Part shown: one piece after another, positions 11,948 to 20,351 of the stretch
How the letters are laid out: each line of letters starts with the position of its first letter
Numbering within the stretch: the stretch's first letter is position 1
From: Enterobacteriaceae bacterium
GTDB lineage: Bacteria > Pseudomonadota > Gammaproteobacteria > Enterobacterales > Enterobacteriaceae
Assembly (NCBI GenBank): GCA_031253755.1
Contig: JAIRVT010000021.1
Coordinates: 1 to 34,210, forward strand
Reading direction: 5' to 3'
DNA length: 34,210 bases
Translations under genes and position numbers: made by a program
The notes under the pieces: model-generated
What the model was told of the DNA's origin: nothing
Database searches by the model: none
What the model saw: only the letters and a program-made list of their open reading frames with translations

Positions 11948-13744
11948 TTAGCGATCCACATCAGACATAACAAAATCGATACTTCCCAGATAAACGATCA
12001 GGTCAGAAACCAGACTGCCGCGAATCACCGAGGGGATCTGCTGCAAATGCGCAAAACTCGGTGTACGGATACGGGTGCGGTAGCTCATGGTGCTGCCGTC
12101 ACTGGTCAGGTAGTAACTGTTGATCCCTTTCGTCGCTTCAATCATCTGGAATGATTCATTGGCAGGCATCACCGGACCCCATGACACTTGCAGGAAGTGG
12201 TTGATCATGGTTTCGATATGTTGCAGGGTACGCTCTCTGGGTGGTGGCGTGGTCAGTGGATGATCGGCTTTGAACGGGCCTTCCGGCATATGTTTCAGAC
12301 ATTGCTCAAGAATGCGCAGGCTCTGGCGGATCTCTTCCACTTTCAGCATCACACGGTCGTAACAGTCACCGTTGTAGCCGGTTGGTACTTCGAAATCAAA
12401 GTTCTCATAGCCGGAATACGGACGCCATTTACGCACGTCGAATTCAATACCGGTTGCACGCAGACCCGCTCCTGTCACGCCCCAATCCAGTGCCTGTTTG
12501 GCGTTATAAGCTGCCACACCGACGGAACGACCTTTCAGCACCGTGTTTTTCAACGCTGCTTTAACGTAGGAATTTAAGCGTTTTGGTAGCCAGTCCAGCA
12601 ATTCACGTAATAGTTTGTCCCAGCCGCGTGGCAGGTCGTGAGCAACACCACCGATGCGGAACCAAGCCGGGTGCATACGGAATCCGGTAATCGCTTCAAC
12701 CACATCGTAAACTTTCTGACGGTCAGTAAAGGCGAAGAATACGGGTGTCATTGCCCCGGTATCCTGAATAAAGGTACTGATATAGAGCAGATGACTATTG
12801 ATACGGAACAACTCGGACAGCATGACGCGAATCGTGTCTACACGCTCAGGTACCTTAATGCCGGCCAGTTTTTCAACTGCAAGCACGTAAGGCATTTCGT
12901 TAACGCAGCCGCCCAGATACTCAATGCGGTCGGTATAAGGAATGTAACTGTGCCATGACTGACGCTCGCCCATTTTTTCCGCACCACGGTGGTGGTAGCC
13001 GATATCGGGAACGCAGTCAACAATCTCTTCGCCATCAAGCTGGAGAATAATACGGAACGCACCGTGCGCAGAAGGGTGGTTTGGCCCAAGGTTGAGGAAC
13101 ATGAAATCTTCATTTTCAGTGCCGCGTTTCATGCCCCACTCTTCTGGTTTGAAAGTCAGTGCTTCCATTTCCAGATCTTCTTTCTGCTTGGTCAACATGA
13201 AGGGGTCAAATTCCGTGGCACGGGCAGAATATTCTTTGCGCAGCGGATGCCCTTCCCAAGTTGACGGCATCAGAATACGCCGTAAATTCGGATGGCCATT
13301 AAATGTAATGCCAAACATTTCCCAAGTTTCACGTTCATACCAATTCGCATTCGGGAAAATTGATGTGATAGTCGGGATATTCAGGTCTTTTTCATTGAGC
13401 GCAACTTTCAGCATAATGTCGCGGTTACGCTCAATGGAAATTAAGTGATAAAACACCGAAAAGTCCGCCGCAGGCAGACCTTGCCGATGAGAACGTTGAC
13501 GCTCATCCACACCATGCAAGTCAAACAGCATGACATAAGGTTTGGGTAACTTTTTCAGGAAGGTTAATACTTCCAGTAATTGTTCCCTTTTGGCCCAGAT
13601 AACCGGCATACCAGTACGGGTAGGCTGGACGGTAAACGCATCAGGGCCAAATTGGCGATTAAGCTCACTTACGACCGGATCATCGGTATGATCCCTGGTT
13701 TCCCAAGCTGGTCGCACGCTTTCTTGCGCTATCTGATCTGTCAT
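11948..13744 (-). CDS. nuoC: NADH:quinone oxidoreductase fused subunits C/D
   Basis: This is the natural NuoC-NuoD fusion found in Enterobacterales (also called nuoCD). The 598-residue product has a NuoC (30 kDa) domain at about residues 30-180, with [24 protein letters not shown] linker leads to the NuoD (49 kDa, hydrogenase-like) domain from about residue 205, with [23 protein letters not shown]. NuoD contributes to the ubiquinone site next to cluster N2. The C-terminal end [17 protein letters not shown] type sequence is intact. It starts 128 bases after nuoB, the largest gap in the operon, and is followed after two bases by nuoE. Confidence 0.98.
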   Translation of the reverse strand: MTDQIAQESVRPAWETRDHTDDPVVSELNRQFGPDAFTVQPTRTGMPVIWAKREQLLEVLTFLKKLPKPYVMLFDLHGVDERQRSHRQGLPAADFSVFYHLISIERNRDIMLKVALNEKDLNIPTITSIFPNANWYERETWEMFGITFNGHPNLRRILMPSTWEGHPLRKEYSARATEFDPFMLTKQKEDLEMEALTFKPEEWGMKRGTENEDFMFLNLGPNHPSAHGAFRIILQLDGEEIVDCVPDIGYHHRGAEKMGERQSWHSYIPYTDRIEYLGGCVNEMPYVLAVEKLAGIKVPERVDTIRVMLSELFRINSHLLYISTFIQDTGAMTPVFFAFTDRQKVYDVVEAITGFRMHPAWFRIGGVAHDLPRGWDKLLRELLDWLPKRLNSYVKAALKNTVLKGRSVGVAAYNAKQALDWGVTGAGLRATGIEFDVRKWRPYSGYENFDFEVPTGYNGDCYDRVMLKVEEIRQSLRILEQCLKHMPEGPFKADHPLTTPPPRERTLQHIETMINHFLQVSWGPVMPANESFQMIEATKGINSYYLTSDGSTMSYRTRIRTPSFAHLQQIPSVIRGSLVSDLIVYLGSIDFVMSDVDR

Positions 13745-13819
13745 TATTCTTCACCACATGATCAGGGTTTAATGTGATCGCAACACATTTTCGAGTTACG
13801 ACATTGCTCTGGTTTTTTT

Positions 13820-13853
13820 AATGGCTGATAGCTCTTTCAATGGCTAATAGCCA
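13820..13853. repeat. Imperfect tandem repeat and small palindrome in the nuoB-nuoC spacer
   Basis: A 13-base unit, AATGGCTGATAGC, recurs 19 bases later as AATGGCTAATAGC (12 of 13 identical). The second copy is part of a 13-base palindrome, TGGCTAATAGCCA (13841-13853). It lies in the only sizeable gap of the nuo operon (13745-13872). In the nuo mRNA it could form a short hairpin between nuoB and nuoC, perhaps acting as an RNA-processing or pausing site. The function is inferred; the repeat is seen directly. Confidence 0.6.
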
Positions 13854-13872
13854 AAAACAACAGTTAACAGCC

Positions 13873-14547
13873 TTAAATTTCGTCAGGGGTACGCAGGTTG
13901 GTTACTGCGATACGTTCACCACGTTTCCGTTCTCTTTCTGATTGCATATTTGCGCGGTAAACCCCTTGATCACCAACAACCCACGACAATGGGCGACGCT
14001 CTTTACCAATAGATTCCTGCAATAACAGCAGCGCCTGCATGTAGGCTTCAGGACGAGGTGGGCAACCCGGAATATAAACATCGACAGGGATAAATTTATC
14101 AACGCCCTGAACGACTGAATAGATATCGTACATTCCCCCTGAGTTGGCACAAGATCCCATCGAGATGACCCATTTAGGCTCCAGCATTTGATCGTATAAG
14201 CGCTGGATTACTGGTGCCATCTTGACGAAACATGTCCCTGAGATCACCATAAAATCTGCCTGACGGGGAGATGCACGCAGGACTTCTGCACCAAAACGAG
14301 CGACATCGTGAACAGCCGTGAATGAGGTGACCATCTCAACATAACAACAGGAAAGGCCGAAGTTATAAGGCCAGAGGGAGTTTTTTCTTCCCCAATTCAC
14401 CATGTCATGCAGCGCATGTTCTAATTTACCCATATAGACACTACGGTGGACGTGCTGTTCTAGAGGATCGCTGACAATCTCCTGTTTTTGCAGGGGATAA
14501 CGGTCATTCTCACCGTTCGGATCTATGCGGGTGAGCGTATAATCCAT
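13873..14547 (-). CDS. nuoB: NADH:quinone oxidoreductase subunit B
   Basis: NuoB carries the [4Fe-4S] cluster N2, the direct electron donor to ubiquinone. The four ligands can be seen: the adjacent pair Cys67-Cys68 in [14 protein letters not shown], Cys133 in [12 protein letters not shown], and Cys162 in [11 protein letters not shown]. The product is 224 residues, a few longer than E. coli NuoB (220) at the N-terminus. It starts 15 bases after nuoA. The basic and polar C-terminal tail (about 195-224) lies beyond the conserved core. Confidence 0.98.
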   Translation of the reverse strand: MDYTLTRIDPNGENDRYPLQKQEIVSDPLEQHVHRSVYMGKLEHALHDMVNWGRKNSLWPYNFGLSCCYVEMVTSFTAVHDVARFGAEVLRASPRQADFMVISGTCFVKMAPVIQRLYDQMLEPKWVISMGSCANSGGMYDIYSVVQGVDKFIPVDVYIPGCPPRPEAYMQALLLLQESIGKERRPLSWVVGDQGVYRANMQSERERKRGERIAVTNLRTPDEI

Positions 14548-14562
14548 CTTTATGCCTCGCTA

Positions 14563-15015
14563 TTACTGCATGTGACTATTGTTGATATTGGCGGTATGAA
14601 CATCCGCGCTGGGTTTACTGACCTGACGCCTTGAACGTGCGGGAGTCCAATTCAGTGCCCCGATACGCGCCAGATAAACCAGGCCTGCCAATAACACCAG
14701 AATGAAAATGCTGGCTTCGACAAAACCCAGCCAGCCACTCTCTTTGATAGAGACTGACCATGCGTACAAATACAGGGCTTCAACGTCGAAGATGACAAAA
14801 AACATCGCAACCAGATAAAATTTCGCGGATAAACGCAGGCGGGCGCTACCAACCGAATCGATACCCGATTCATAAGGTACGTGTTTTGCCCTGCCTTTTG
14901 CTCTGCCCCCAAGAAAGTATGCACCCATTAACATGAATGCAGCCAGACCAAGAGCACCTATCAGGAAAATCGCAAATGCCCAGTGATGGGCCAAAACTCC
15001 AGTAGATGTAGACAT
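14563..15015 (-). CDS. nuoA: NADH:quinone oxidoreductase subunit A
   Basis: NuoA is a small inner-membrane subunit of complex I with three helices, at the junction with the quinone site. The 150-residue protein (E. coli 147) has helices at about 13-38, 66-88 and 95-118. The conserved loop [22 protein letters not shown] (about 47-68) lies between the first two. Asp77 and Glu79 in [12 protein letters not shown] match the functional Asp79/Glu81 of E. coli. It is the first gene of the operon, with a 728-base regulatory region upstream. Confidence 0.98.
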   Translation of the reverse strand: MSTSTGVLAHHWAFAIFLIGALGLAAFMLMGAYFLGGRAKGRAKHVPYESGIDSVGSARLRLSAKFYLVAMFFVIFDVEALYLYAWSVSIKESGWLGFVEASIFILVLLAGLVYLARIGALNWTPARSRRQVSKPSADVHTANINNSHMQ

Positions 15016-15687
15016 ACTCGTTGCTTACTCATCAAAAGTGGTATCAAGGCTCTGCTCTGTTTTTTTATTTAAACTAACAGTGCTGACTGGCAGTGTTGTA
15101 CCACATCGATTTAAGGGAAGGGATAACAACCAAATCTGAAACAGTGCTAAACAATTTATCGGATAGCATGGACCATCTTGGTTTTTATTCCTCTCAACAA
15201 TTTCGTCAATCATGACAAATATTGTTACTTATTTATTTACAAAGCACGAACCATTAATTAACAGTTTGTGCTGATACACCGCTAAAACGTGTCAGTAGAA
15301 CAAAAAACTATCAACACATGCTAACTAGTTTAACCGATAACTCGACTTTACTACACCATTATCTCAGGAAAAACCTGTCTTTCCACTGTGGCGATCAGGA
15401 TATTTTTGTGATGGAGCACACAGTTTTACTGAAAAACATTAGACGTCAGGACACAATTCATTCAATTCTGAATAGATTGTTTCTAAAAGAAACGATCGAA
15501 GTGCGATAACATAATGATCTATCAAGGCAGATTTATTTTATCAATTAATAAAACAAAAGTTGTTAACAAAAGAACATTGCCTTAACTAAAATTCGAAAAG
15601 GATAAGAAAATTAATAGGGGATATTTCGGTGATAAATATCAGAAACGAGAATGAGAATCTAAAAGAATTATTAATGACAATTAGGAA
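15016..15687 (-). promoter_or_regulatory. Long AT-rich nuo promoter/leader region
   Basis: The 728-base stretch between nuoA and lrhA (both minus strand) has no convincing gene. Two short frames (15025-15213 minus, 15318-15509 plus) lack ribosome binding sites and recognisable sequence. In E. coli a similarly long lrhA-nuoA spacer holds the nuo promoters and sites for ArcA, NarL, Fnr and IHF, so the same role is inferred here. A perfect ArcA-type motif is listed separately. The last part, next to lrhA, is the lrhA terminator. I did not assign -10 and -35 boxes because the AT content makes many sequences look like candidates. Confidence 0.6.
15254..15263 (-). promoter_or_regulatory. Candidate ArcA-P binding site upstream of nuoA
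   Basis: On the minus strand the sequence reads TGTTAATTAA, a full match to the classical ArcA consensus WGTTAATTAW. It lies about 240 bases upstream of the nuoA start. ArcA represses nuo in E. coli under oxygen limitation, so the location makes sense. In such AT-rich DNA a 10-base match can occur by chance, and binding is inferred only. Confidence 0.4.
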
Positions 15688-15730
15688 ATAGGCTAATATT
15701 TCCACAAATAAAATGGAAATATTAGCCTAT
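15688..15730 (-). terminator. Hairpin terminator downstream of lrhA
   Basis: Two perfectly complementary 17-base arms (15688-15704 and 15714-15730) enclose a 9-base loop, 13 bases after the lrhA stop. The stem is AT-rich with AGGCTA/TAGCCT near its base. In the lrhA transcript it is followed by TTTCC and further U-rich sequence. It probably ends lrhA transcription and separates it from the nuo promoter region; a terminator for the other strand is also possible. Confidence 0.7.
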
Positions 15731-15743
15731 AAAACACATAATA

Positions 15744-16718
15744 CTATTCGCTTATATTTTCGGCTGAAGATTCTTCTATAGATTCAACAGATTTCATAGA
15801 GTCATCGAGATCGTCTGTTTCATCTGATTCGACTGATGTTACGGTATATGGTGTTTTCTTATTTTCTATTGCATCAAAAACAGTCAGGACAGATTCATCC
15901 TGTTCATTACTGTTTCGGTATAAAAAGAATTGTATTTCAGGTAAACGTGGTAACCCTTCACTTTCTCCTAAAATTCTTAAATCTGCGTTTTGCATTTCCA
16001 GAGGACGGGCGGTGATGCCAACCTCTGCATTGACCGCAGAACGAACAGCAGATAGCGAAGCCGCTTCATAGGCAATACGCCATGGAATGCCGTTCATATC
16101 GAGCGTTTCTAGTGCGATTTGACGAAACGTATTTGTTTCATCCATGACAACTAAAGGTACTGGCTCGTTCGCCTGTAATTGGAAATCTGGTGCGCAGTGC
16201 CACAAAACAGGTGAAGCGCGCAATACCGTACTGGGGTGATGATGAATTTTTGCTGAGGTTAGTGCTAAATCAATTTCGTGGTTATCCAGCATACTTTCAA
16301 TAAACTGACTACGTTTAATACGTACGTCAACGGCAATACGCGGATAGACGGAAGCAATGCGGTTTAACAAAAAAGGCAGGAGAGTATCAACAGTATCATC
16401 GGACGCCCCTATCCTTAATTCACCTTCCGCATCATTATACGTTAATGATGCAGTTGCATCGTCATTAGCACGCAGAATCTGGCGCGCATACCCAAGAAGT
16501 TGAAGCCCGTGCTCGGTAAGGAGCTTATTACGCCCGTGACGAGCAAATAACTCTCTCCCCACAAGGTTCTCCAAACGTTGCATTTGCTGGCTGACAGCCG
16601 ATTGCGTTCTACAAACTGCTGCTGCTGCTGCTGCAAAAGTATTTAAATCAGCAACGGCAACGAAAGTTCTTAGCAGATCGAGATCGAGGTTTATTATCTG
16701 ACGATTTGCATTTATCAT
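15744..16718 (-). CDS. lrhA: LysR-type regulator LrhA/HexA
   Basis: This is a LysR-family transcription factor, LrhA in E. coli and Xenorhabdus and HexA in Photorhabdus and Erwinia. It controls motility, attachment, virulence and secondary metabolism. The first 100 residues are nearly identical to E. coli LrhA: LDLDLLRTFVAVADLNTFAA, then the helix-turn-helix QSAVSQQMQRLE (about 39-50). The effector domain runs from about 95 to 290. At 324 residues it is longer than E. coli LrhA (312) and ends in an acidic, serine-rich tail (about 292-324). The Ala run at 29-34 is encoded by part of a (CTG)6 tract (16616-16633, plus strand), but the Ala run is conserved in E. coli. The start has only a weak ribosome binding site. 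The gene order lrhA-nuo is conserved. Confidence 0.95.
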   Translation of the reverse strand: MINANRQIINLDLDLLRTFVAVADLNTFAAAAAAVCRTQSAVSQQMQRLENLVGRELFARHGRNKLLTEHGLQLLGYARQILRANDDATASLTYNDAEGELRIGASDDTVDTLLPFLLNRIASVYPRIAVDVRIKRSQFIESMLDNHEIDLALTSAKIHHHPSTVLRASPVLWHCAPDFQLQANEPVPLVVMDETNTFRQIALETLDMNGIPWRIAYEAASLSAVRSAVNAEVGITARPLEMQNADLRILGESEGLPRLPEIQFFLYRNSNEQDESVLTVFDAIENKKTPYTVTSVESDETDDLDDSMKSVESIEESSAENISE

Positions 16719-17494
16719 TTTATGTTCATCACTTTTTTGATTTTACTTAATTACTAATTAACCTGGTGTTTTTACTTCAGCAGTATCAAATAAAATAATA
16801 CCGATTCTGACATTACTCTACTCTATTAAAGAGGGCAAAGGTTTACCGCACTTTTTTACTATTCACATTTATTCATATCATCATGAGTTTTATTTACTCC
16901 TTTCTTAACAAAATTTATGCAATCTCAGAATTAATGCGGAGGTAAAAACCAGTGTTTACCGCATATAATCACTAATTTCCAGTACTATTCCAGCACTAAT
17001 AGTCTTTTTCTGACTTGCTTCAAAGAATAACATAATCTCAATTGGGAAAACTTAACGAAACTAAACAATATTAACATTTTTAATGAATTAATATTTCATC
17101 GAAAAGTCATAAAAATGTTACAAGTAAAAATTCAAAAACATTAGCCAACGGTGGTTGGATAAAAATCTTAATTAATTTTATGTCGGCAAAGATAAATTAT
17201 AAGAATACATTATACAAATCATCTTACTTTTATTGACATTTTATTCTACAGTACAGTCTTATATTTTTAGATTAAAAATTACACACCACATCGTTTTACT
17301 CTGATAGACCGAGCATCACCAAACTAAAAACAGCTTAATATCCAGTATTAAAATCCAACCAAATCAGAATAATTGAAATTATTATCCAATAAAATGCACA
17401 TTTTTAGATAGCAACCTCATACATTTGACCTTTAACCAACCATTTTCACCAAAGATATTACGGGCTCTTCAAAAGATTGGCAGAGAGGAGTACA
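16719..17494. promoter_or_regulatory. Gene-free divergent regulatory region between lrhA and alaA
   Basis: About 780 bases of AT-rich DNA separate the divergent lrhA and alaA genes, and no gene is supported. E. coli also has a long spacer here, used for control of lrhA (autoregulation and RcsB). Visible elements are a 16-base palindrome (17368-17383), a short inverted repeat CCAAC-GGTG-GTTGG (17145-17158), and a half-site-like TAAGAAT near 17200 that could recall an RcsB box but lacks a good second half. Promoters for both genes are expected here but cannot be placed with confidence. Confidence 0.5.
17368..17383. promoter_or_regulatory. 16-base palindrome upstream of alaA, possible operator
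   Basis: AATAATT-GA-AATTATT has perfect 7-base arms around a two-base centre. It lies about 180 bases upstream of alaA and contains T-N11-A spacing, as LysR-type regulators prefer. Since lrhA is divergent from alaA and such regulators often control the shared region, an LrhA site is a reasonable guess. The AT-rich setting makes chance occurrence quite possible. Confidence 0.3.
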
Positions 17495-17551
17495 TTGGAT
17501 ATCACTTTTTGTCAGCCGGATGAAATCCACTTTTGCCAAGAGAAAGGTTAA
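17495..17551 (+). CDS. Candidate 18-codon leader peptide ahead of alaA
   Basis: A TTG codon four bases after a strong Shine-Dalgarno sequence (AGAGAGGAG, 17482-17490) opens an 18-codon frame reading MDITFCQPDEIHFCQEKG. It ends in TAA at 17549-17551. The stop overlaps the first bases of the AAGG that serves the alaA ATG at 17560. Such an arrangement fits a leader peptide coupled to alaA translation. There is no run of alanine or valine codons of the attenuator type. The purine-rich signal is clear, but translation is unproven, and the frame could be incidental. Confidence 0.3.
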   Translation: MDITFCQPDEIHFCQEKG

Positions 17552-17559
17552 GGCGCGCT

Positions 17560-18774
17560 ATGTTTTCCATTAATAAATCCAGCAAATTAGATAATGTCTG
17601 CTACGACATTCGTGGTAATACACTCAAAGAAGCTAAACGGCTTGAAGAGGAAGGGAATAAGATCCTGAAGCTAAACATTGGCAATCCGGCACCTTTTGGT
17701 TTCGAAGCGCCTGACGAAATTTTAGTGGATGTTATCCGCAACCTGCCAACCGCTCAAGGGTACTCCGATTCCAAAGGGCTGTACTCTGCACGTAAAGCCA
17801 TTATGCAGCATTATCAGGCCCGAAATATGCTGGATGTGACTGTTGAAGATATCTTCATTGGTAACGGTGTTTCTGAGCTGATTGTTCAATCCATGCAAGC
17901 CTTGCTCAACACCGGTGATGAAATGCTGGTGCCATCGCCTGATTACCCTCTCTGGACTGCCGCCGTTTCCCTTTCCAGCGGCAAAACCGTTCATTATCGC
18001 TGTGATGAGCAACAGGGCTGGTTCCCTGATATAGAGGATATCCGCAGTAAAATTACGCCACGCACTCGCGGGATTGTCATTATTAACCCGAACAACCCGA
18101 CAGGCGCGGTGTACAGTAAAGAGCTGCTGCTGGAGATAGTCGAAGTCGCCCGCCAGCATAATCTGATTATTTTTGCTGACGAAATTTACGACAAAATTCT
18201 GTACGATGATGCCCAGCATCATTCCATTGCCGCCTTAGCCCCGGATCTTTTCACCGTGACGTTTAACGGCCTGTCAAAAACCTATCGTGTTGCGGGTTTC
18301 CGTCAGGGCTGGATGGTGCTGAACGGTCCGAAAACACAGGCAAAAGGCTATATTGAAGGGTTGGAAATGCTGGCTTCCATGCGCCTGTGCGCCAACGTTC
18401 CGATGCAACATGCAATCCAGACTGCATTAGGCGGATATCAGAGTATCAGTGAATTCATTCTTCCGGGTGGGCGTCTGTATGAACAACGCAATTACGCCTG
18501 GGAATTGATTAATCAGATCCCAGGTGTTTCCTGTGTGAAACCAATGGGCGCACTGTATATGTTCCCGAAAATTGATACCAAGCGTTTCAATATTTATGAT
18601 GACCAGAAAATGGTGCTGGACCTTTTACTTCAGGAAAAAGTGTTACTGGTTCAGGGCACTGCGTTTAACTGGCCGGAGCCTGACCATTTCCGTATTGTCA
18701 CGCTGCCACATGCCGCAGATCTGCAAATGGCGATTGAGAAATTTGGCCGTTTTATTGGCAATTATCGCCAATAA
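17560..18774 (+). CDS. alaA: Alanine-synthesising aminotransferase AlaA
   Basis: AlaA is a cytosolic PLP-dependent class I/II aminotransferase that makes alanine from pyruvate and glutamate; it was formerly YfbQ. The 404-residue product is very close to E. coli AlaA (405). It has the substrate/PLP motif INPNNPTGAVYS (about 175-186), the PLP-contact region FADEIYDKILYDD, and the Schiff-base Lys240 in FNGLSKTYRVAGFRQGW. The frame is open upstream to a TTG at 17533. The ATG at 17560 is preferred because AAGG lies 6 bases before it and the protein then aligns with E. coli. It is divergent from lrhA. A long inverted repeat lies 25 bases after the stop. Confidence 0.97.
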   Translation: MFSINKSSKLDNVCYDIRGNTLKEAKRLEEEGNKILKLNIGNPAPFGFEAPDEILVDVIRNLPTAQGYSDSKGLYSARKAIMQHYQARNMLDVTVEDIFIGNGVSELIVQSMQALLNTGDEMLVPSPDYPLWTAAVSLSSGKTVHYRCDEQQGWFPDIEDIRSKITPRTRGIVIINPNNPTGAVYSKELLLEIVEVARQHNLIIFADEIYDKILYDDAQHHSIAALAPDLFTVTFNGLSKTYRVAGFRQGWMVLNGPKTQAKGYIEGLEMLASMRLCANVPMQHAIQTALGGYQSISEFILPGGRLYEQRNYAWELINQIPGVSCVKPMGALYMFPKIDTKRFNIYDDQKMVLDLLLQEKVLLVQGTAFNWPEPDHFRIVTLPHAADLQMAIEKFGRFIGNYRQ

Positions 18775-18798
18775 ATAACCAGAAGAAATATTGAACCC

Positions 18799-18852
18799 TG
18801 CCTTTCATCCTTCAAGATGCAGCAAATGCTGCACATTGAAAGATGAAAGGCA
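18799..18852. repeat. 54-base inverted repeat (REP/MITE-like hairpin) after alaA
   Basis: Two 26-base arms (18799-18824 and 18827-18852) with three mismatches surround a 2-base loop. The outer ends are TGCCTTTCATC and GATGAAAGGCA. The tip of the hairpin is ATGCAGCA/TGCTGC. A run of six T (18862-18867) lies about 10 bases after the plus-strand arm, so it may double as an alaA terminator, though the distance is longer than usual. The length and near-perfect symmetry recall dispersed palindromic elements of enterobacteria. Confidence 0.65.
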
Positions 18853-18870
18853 ATCTGCTGATTTTTTCAT

Positions 18871-18904
18871 TTCCGTTCTTTAAACATCTTCCGCTCTTTA
18901 AACA
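18871..18904. repeat. Two-copy 16-base direct repeat in the alaA-yfbR spacer
   Basis: TTCCGTTCTTTAAACA (18871-18886) recurs as TTCCGCTCTTTAAACA (18889-18904), 15 of 16 identical with an 18-base period. It directly follows the T-run behind the long inverted repeat and precedes yfbR by about 80 bases. No function is evident; it looks like a slippage duplication. Confidence 0.6.
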
Positions 18905-18980
18905 ACCGCCATAACTGGTTTACTTTCGCTCAAATTCCTTCCACAATCATAATCACATTGTCCCAAAGCAAGAGAAGATT

Positions 18981-19562
18981 ATGAGCCATTTTTTCGCCCA
19001 TTTATCCCGTCTGAAGTTGATTAACCGGTGGCCTCTCATGCGAAATGTGCGCACAGAAAACGTATCAGAACACAGCTTGCAGGTCGCTTTTGTCGCACAT
19101 GCCTTGGCAATAATAAAAAACCGTAAATTTAGTGGGAATATTAAAGCCGAACGGATCGCAATATTAGCAATGTACCATGATGTCAGTGAGGTTATTACCG
19201 GCGATTTACCGACGCCAATAAAATATCACAATCCACAAATTGCCCATGAATATAAAAAAATAGAAAAAATCGCTCAACATAAATTATTAGATATGTTACC
19301 GATTGAATTACAAAATGATTTTTGTTCTATTTTAGATGATAAATATCATAATGAAGAAGAAACGAATATTATTAAACAAGCTGATGCAATATGTGCTTAT
19401 TTAAAATGTTTGGAAGAATTATCTGCGGGTAATTCTGAATTTTATCAAGCTAAAATCAGGCTGGAAGAAACATTAGAAAAACGTCGTAGTCAGGAAATGG
19501 ATTATTTCATAACCGAATTTATTCCGAGCTTTAGTCTTTCGCTTGATGAAATCAGTCGATAA
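18981..19562 (+). CDS. yfbR: 5'-deoxynucleotidase YfbR
   Basis: YfbR is an HD-domain metal-dependent phosphohydrolase that removes phosphate from deoxyribonucleoside 5'-monophosphates in nucleotide salvage. The 193-residue protein closely matches E. coli YfbR (199). The metal ligands are present: His31 in VSEHSLQVA, His66-Asp67 in [17 protein letters not shown], and Asp135 in [12 protein letters not shown]. The substrate-contacting Arg16 and Trp17 are in INRWPLM. The start at 18981 has AAGAGAAG about 5-10 bases upstream. The second half of the gene is rich in A/T-ending codons compared with alaA. It converges on hxpA. In E. coli yfbS comes next, but it is absent here. Confidence 0.95.
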   Translation: MSHFFAHLSRLKLINRWPLMRNVRTENVSEHSLQVAFVAHALAIIKNRKFSGNIKAERIAILAMYHDVSEVITGDLPTPIKYHNPQIAHEYKKIEKIAQHKLLDMLPIELQNDFCSILDDKYHNEEETNIIKQADAICAYLKCLEELSAGNSEFYQAKIRLEETLEKRRSQEMDYFITEFIPSFSLSLDEISR

Positions 19563-19588
19563 AAACGTTTACTTATTAAAGATAAGCA

Positions 19589-19616
19589 GGCAGTTTCTTA
19601 TTTTCCAGAAACTGCC
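19589..19616. terminator. Hairpin between convergent yfbR and hxpA
   Basis: GGCAGTTTCT and AGAAACTGCC form a perfect 10-base stem with an 8-base loop (TATTTTCC), located between the two converging stop codons. The 3' tails on either side are not strong T-runs (ACAACAAAATC on plus, TGCTTATCTTTA on minus). It is best read as a bidirectional, moderately efficient terminator. Confidence 0.55.
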
Positions 19617-19625
19617 ACAACAAAA

Positions 19626-20297
19626 TCAGGCTTCTTCGTTCATGGTATAAATCGTCACATAACCGCCAGATTTAGCAATTTCAATATCTTCCAGATTGGT
19701 GATAGTCAGGTGAATTTCATCACGACGGGGAATATTCACCGAGTCATGGACGACAACAACCTGACAGCGAGCATCCAGCCCGGCATGAATTCCGGCTGCG
19801 GCATCTTCAAAAACCACACACTCTTCCGGCAATAACCCCAGTTTTTGCGCTCCCAGCATATAAGGTTCAGGATTCGGCTTGCCATGCTTTACCGATTCAG
19901 CGGTTACCCAATGTGCAGGTTCCGGCAATTCTGCTACCTGATGACGAGCAGATGCCAGCGGTTTTGTGCCTGATGTCACGATGGCCCAAGGGATCTCCAA
20001 TGCATTCAATTTATCAATCAGAGCAATGGCACCGGGTAAAGCCTCGATGCCTTCCAAATCTTCCGTTTCAATTTTCGTGACCCACGCAAAAGTGCTGGCG
20101 ATCTCTTCTTCCGTCGCATCAGGCATAAAATGGCGTATTGATAATATCGCTGGCGTTCCATGAATATAGTCCAGAACTTCATCACGGTTCAGCCCCAGCT
20201 TGTCAGCAAACTTGCTCCATGCCCGCTCAACAGCAGGTAACGAATCAATAAGCGTACCATCCAAATCAAATAGAAAACCTTTGCATTTCAGTTCCAA
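19626..20297 (-). CDS. hxpA: HAD-family sugar-phosphate phosphatase HxpA (YfbT)
   Basis: This is a cytosolic haloacid dehalogenase-like phosphatase close to E. coli HxpA/YfbT, which acts on small sugar phosphates. HAD motif I is FLFDLDGTLIDS with Asp11 (nucleophile) and Asp13. Motif II is the VTSGT stretch, motif III the lysine in VKHGKPNPEPY, and motif IV VVFEDAAAG. A helical cap domain lies between motifs I and II. The frame opens at TTG 20303, but this touches the AGGAG at 20304-20308. The TTG at 20297 sits 6 bases from it and gives MELKCKGFLFDLDG, matching the E. coli start MRCKGF. So translation very likely begins with a TTG codon, giving 223 residues. It lies 54 bases after yfbV and is probably co-transcribed. 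Confidence 0.92.
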   Translation of the reverse strand: MELKCKGFLFDLDGTLIDSLPAVERAWSKFADKLGLNRDEVLDYIHGTPAILSIRHFMPDATEEEIASTFAWVTKIETEDLEGIEALPGAIALIDKLNALEIPWAIVTSGTKPLASARHQVAELPEPAHWVTAESVKHGKPNPEPYMLGAQKLGLLPEECVVFEDAAAGIHAGLDARCQVVVVHDSVNIPRRDEIHLTITNLEDIEIAKSGGYVTIYTMNEEA

Positions 20298-20351
20298 GCT
20301 CAACTCCTTTAAATGCAGTTATGTGTTAAAACTTTAAAGACGACGGGTATA

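Noticed and set aside
15025..15213. 62-residue open frame on the minus strand just upstream of nuoA
   Set aside because: It has no ribosome binding site, no recognisable sequence, and lies in the nuo leader; best seen as a chance frame.
15318..15509. 63-residue open frame on the plus strand in the nuo-lrhA spacer
   Set aside because: There is no Shine-Dalgarno sequence before its ATG and the product resembles nothing known; the region is regulatory in relatives.
16616..16633. (CTG)6 trinucleotide repeat within lrhA, possibly phase-variable
   Set aside because: It encodes part of an alanine run that is conserved in E. coli LrhA, and a three-base unit cannot shift the frame.
17533..17559. N-terminal extension of AlaA from TTG at 17533
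   Set aside because: The ATG at 17560 has AAGG at 6-base spacing and aligns with E. coli AlaA; the extension has no support.
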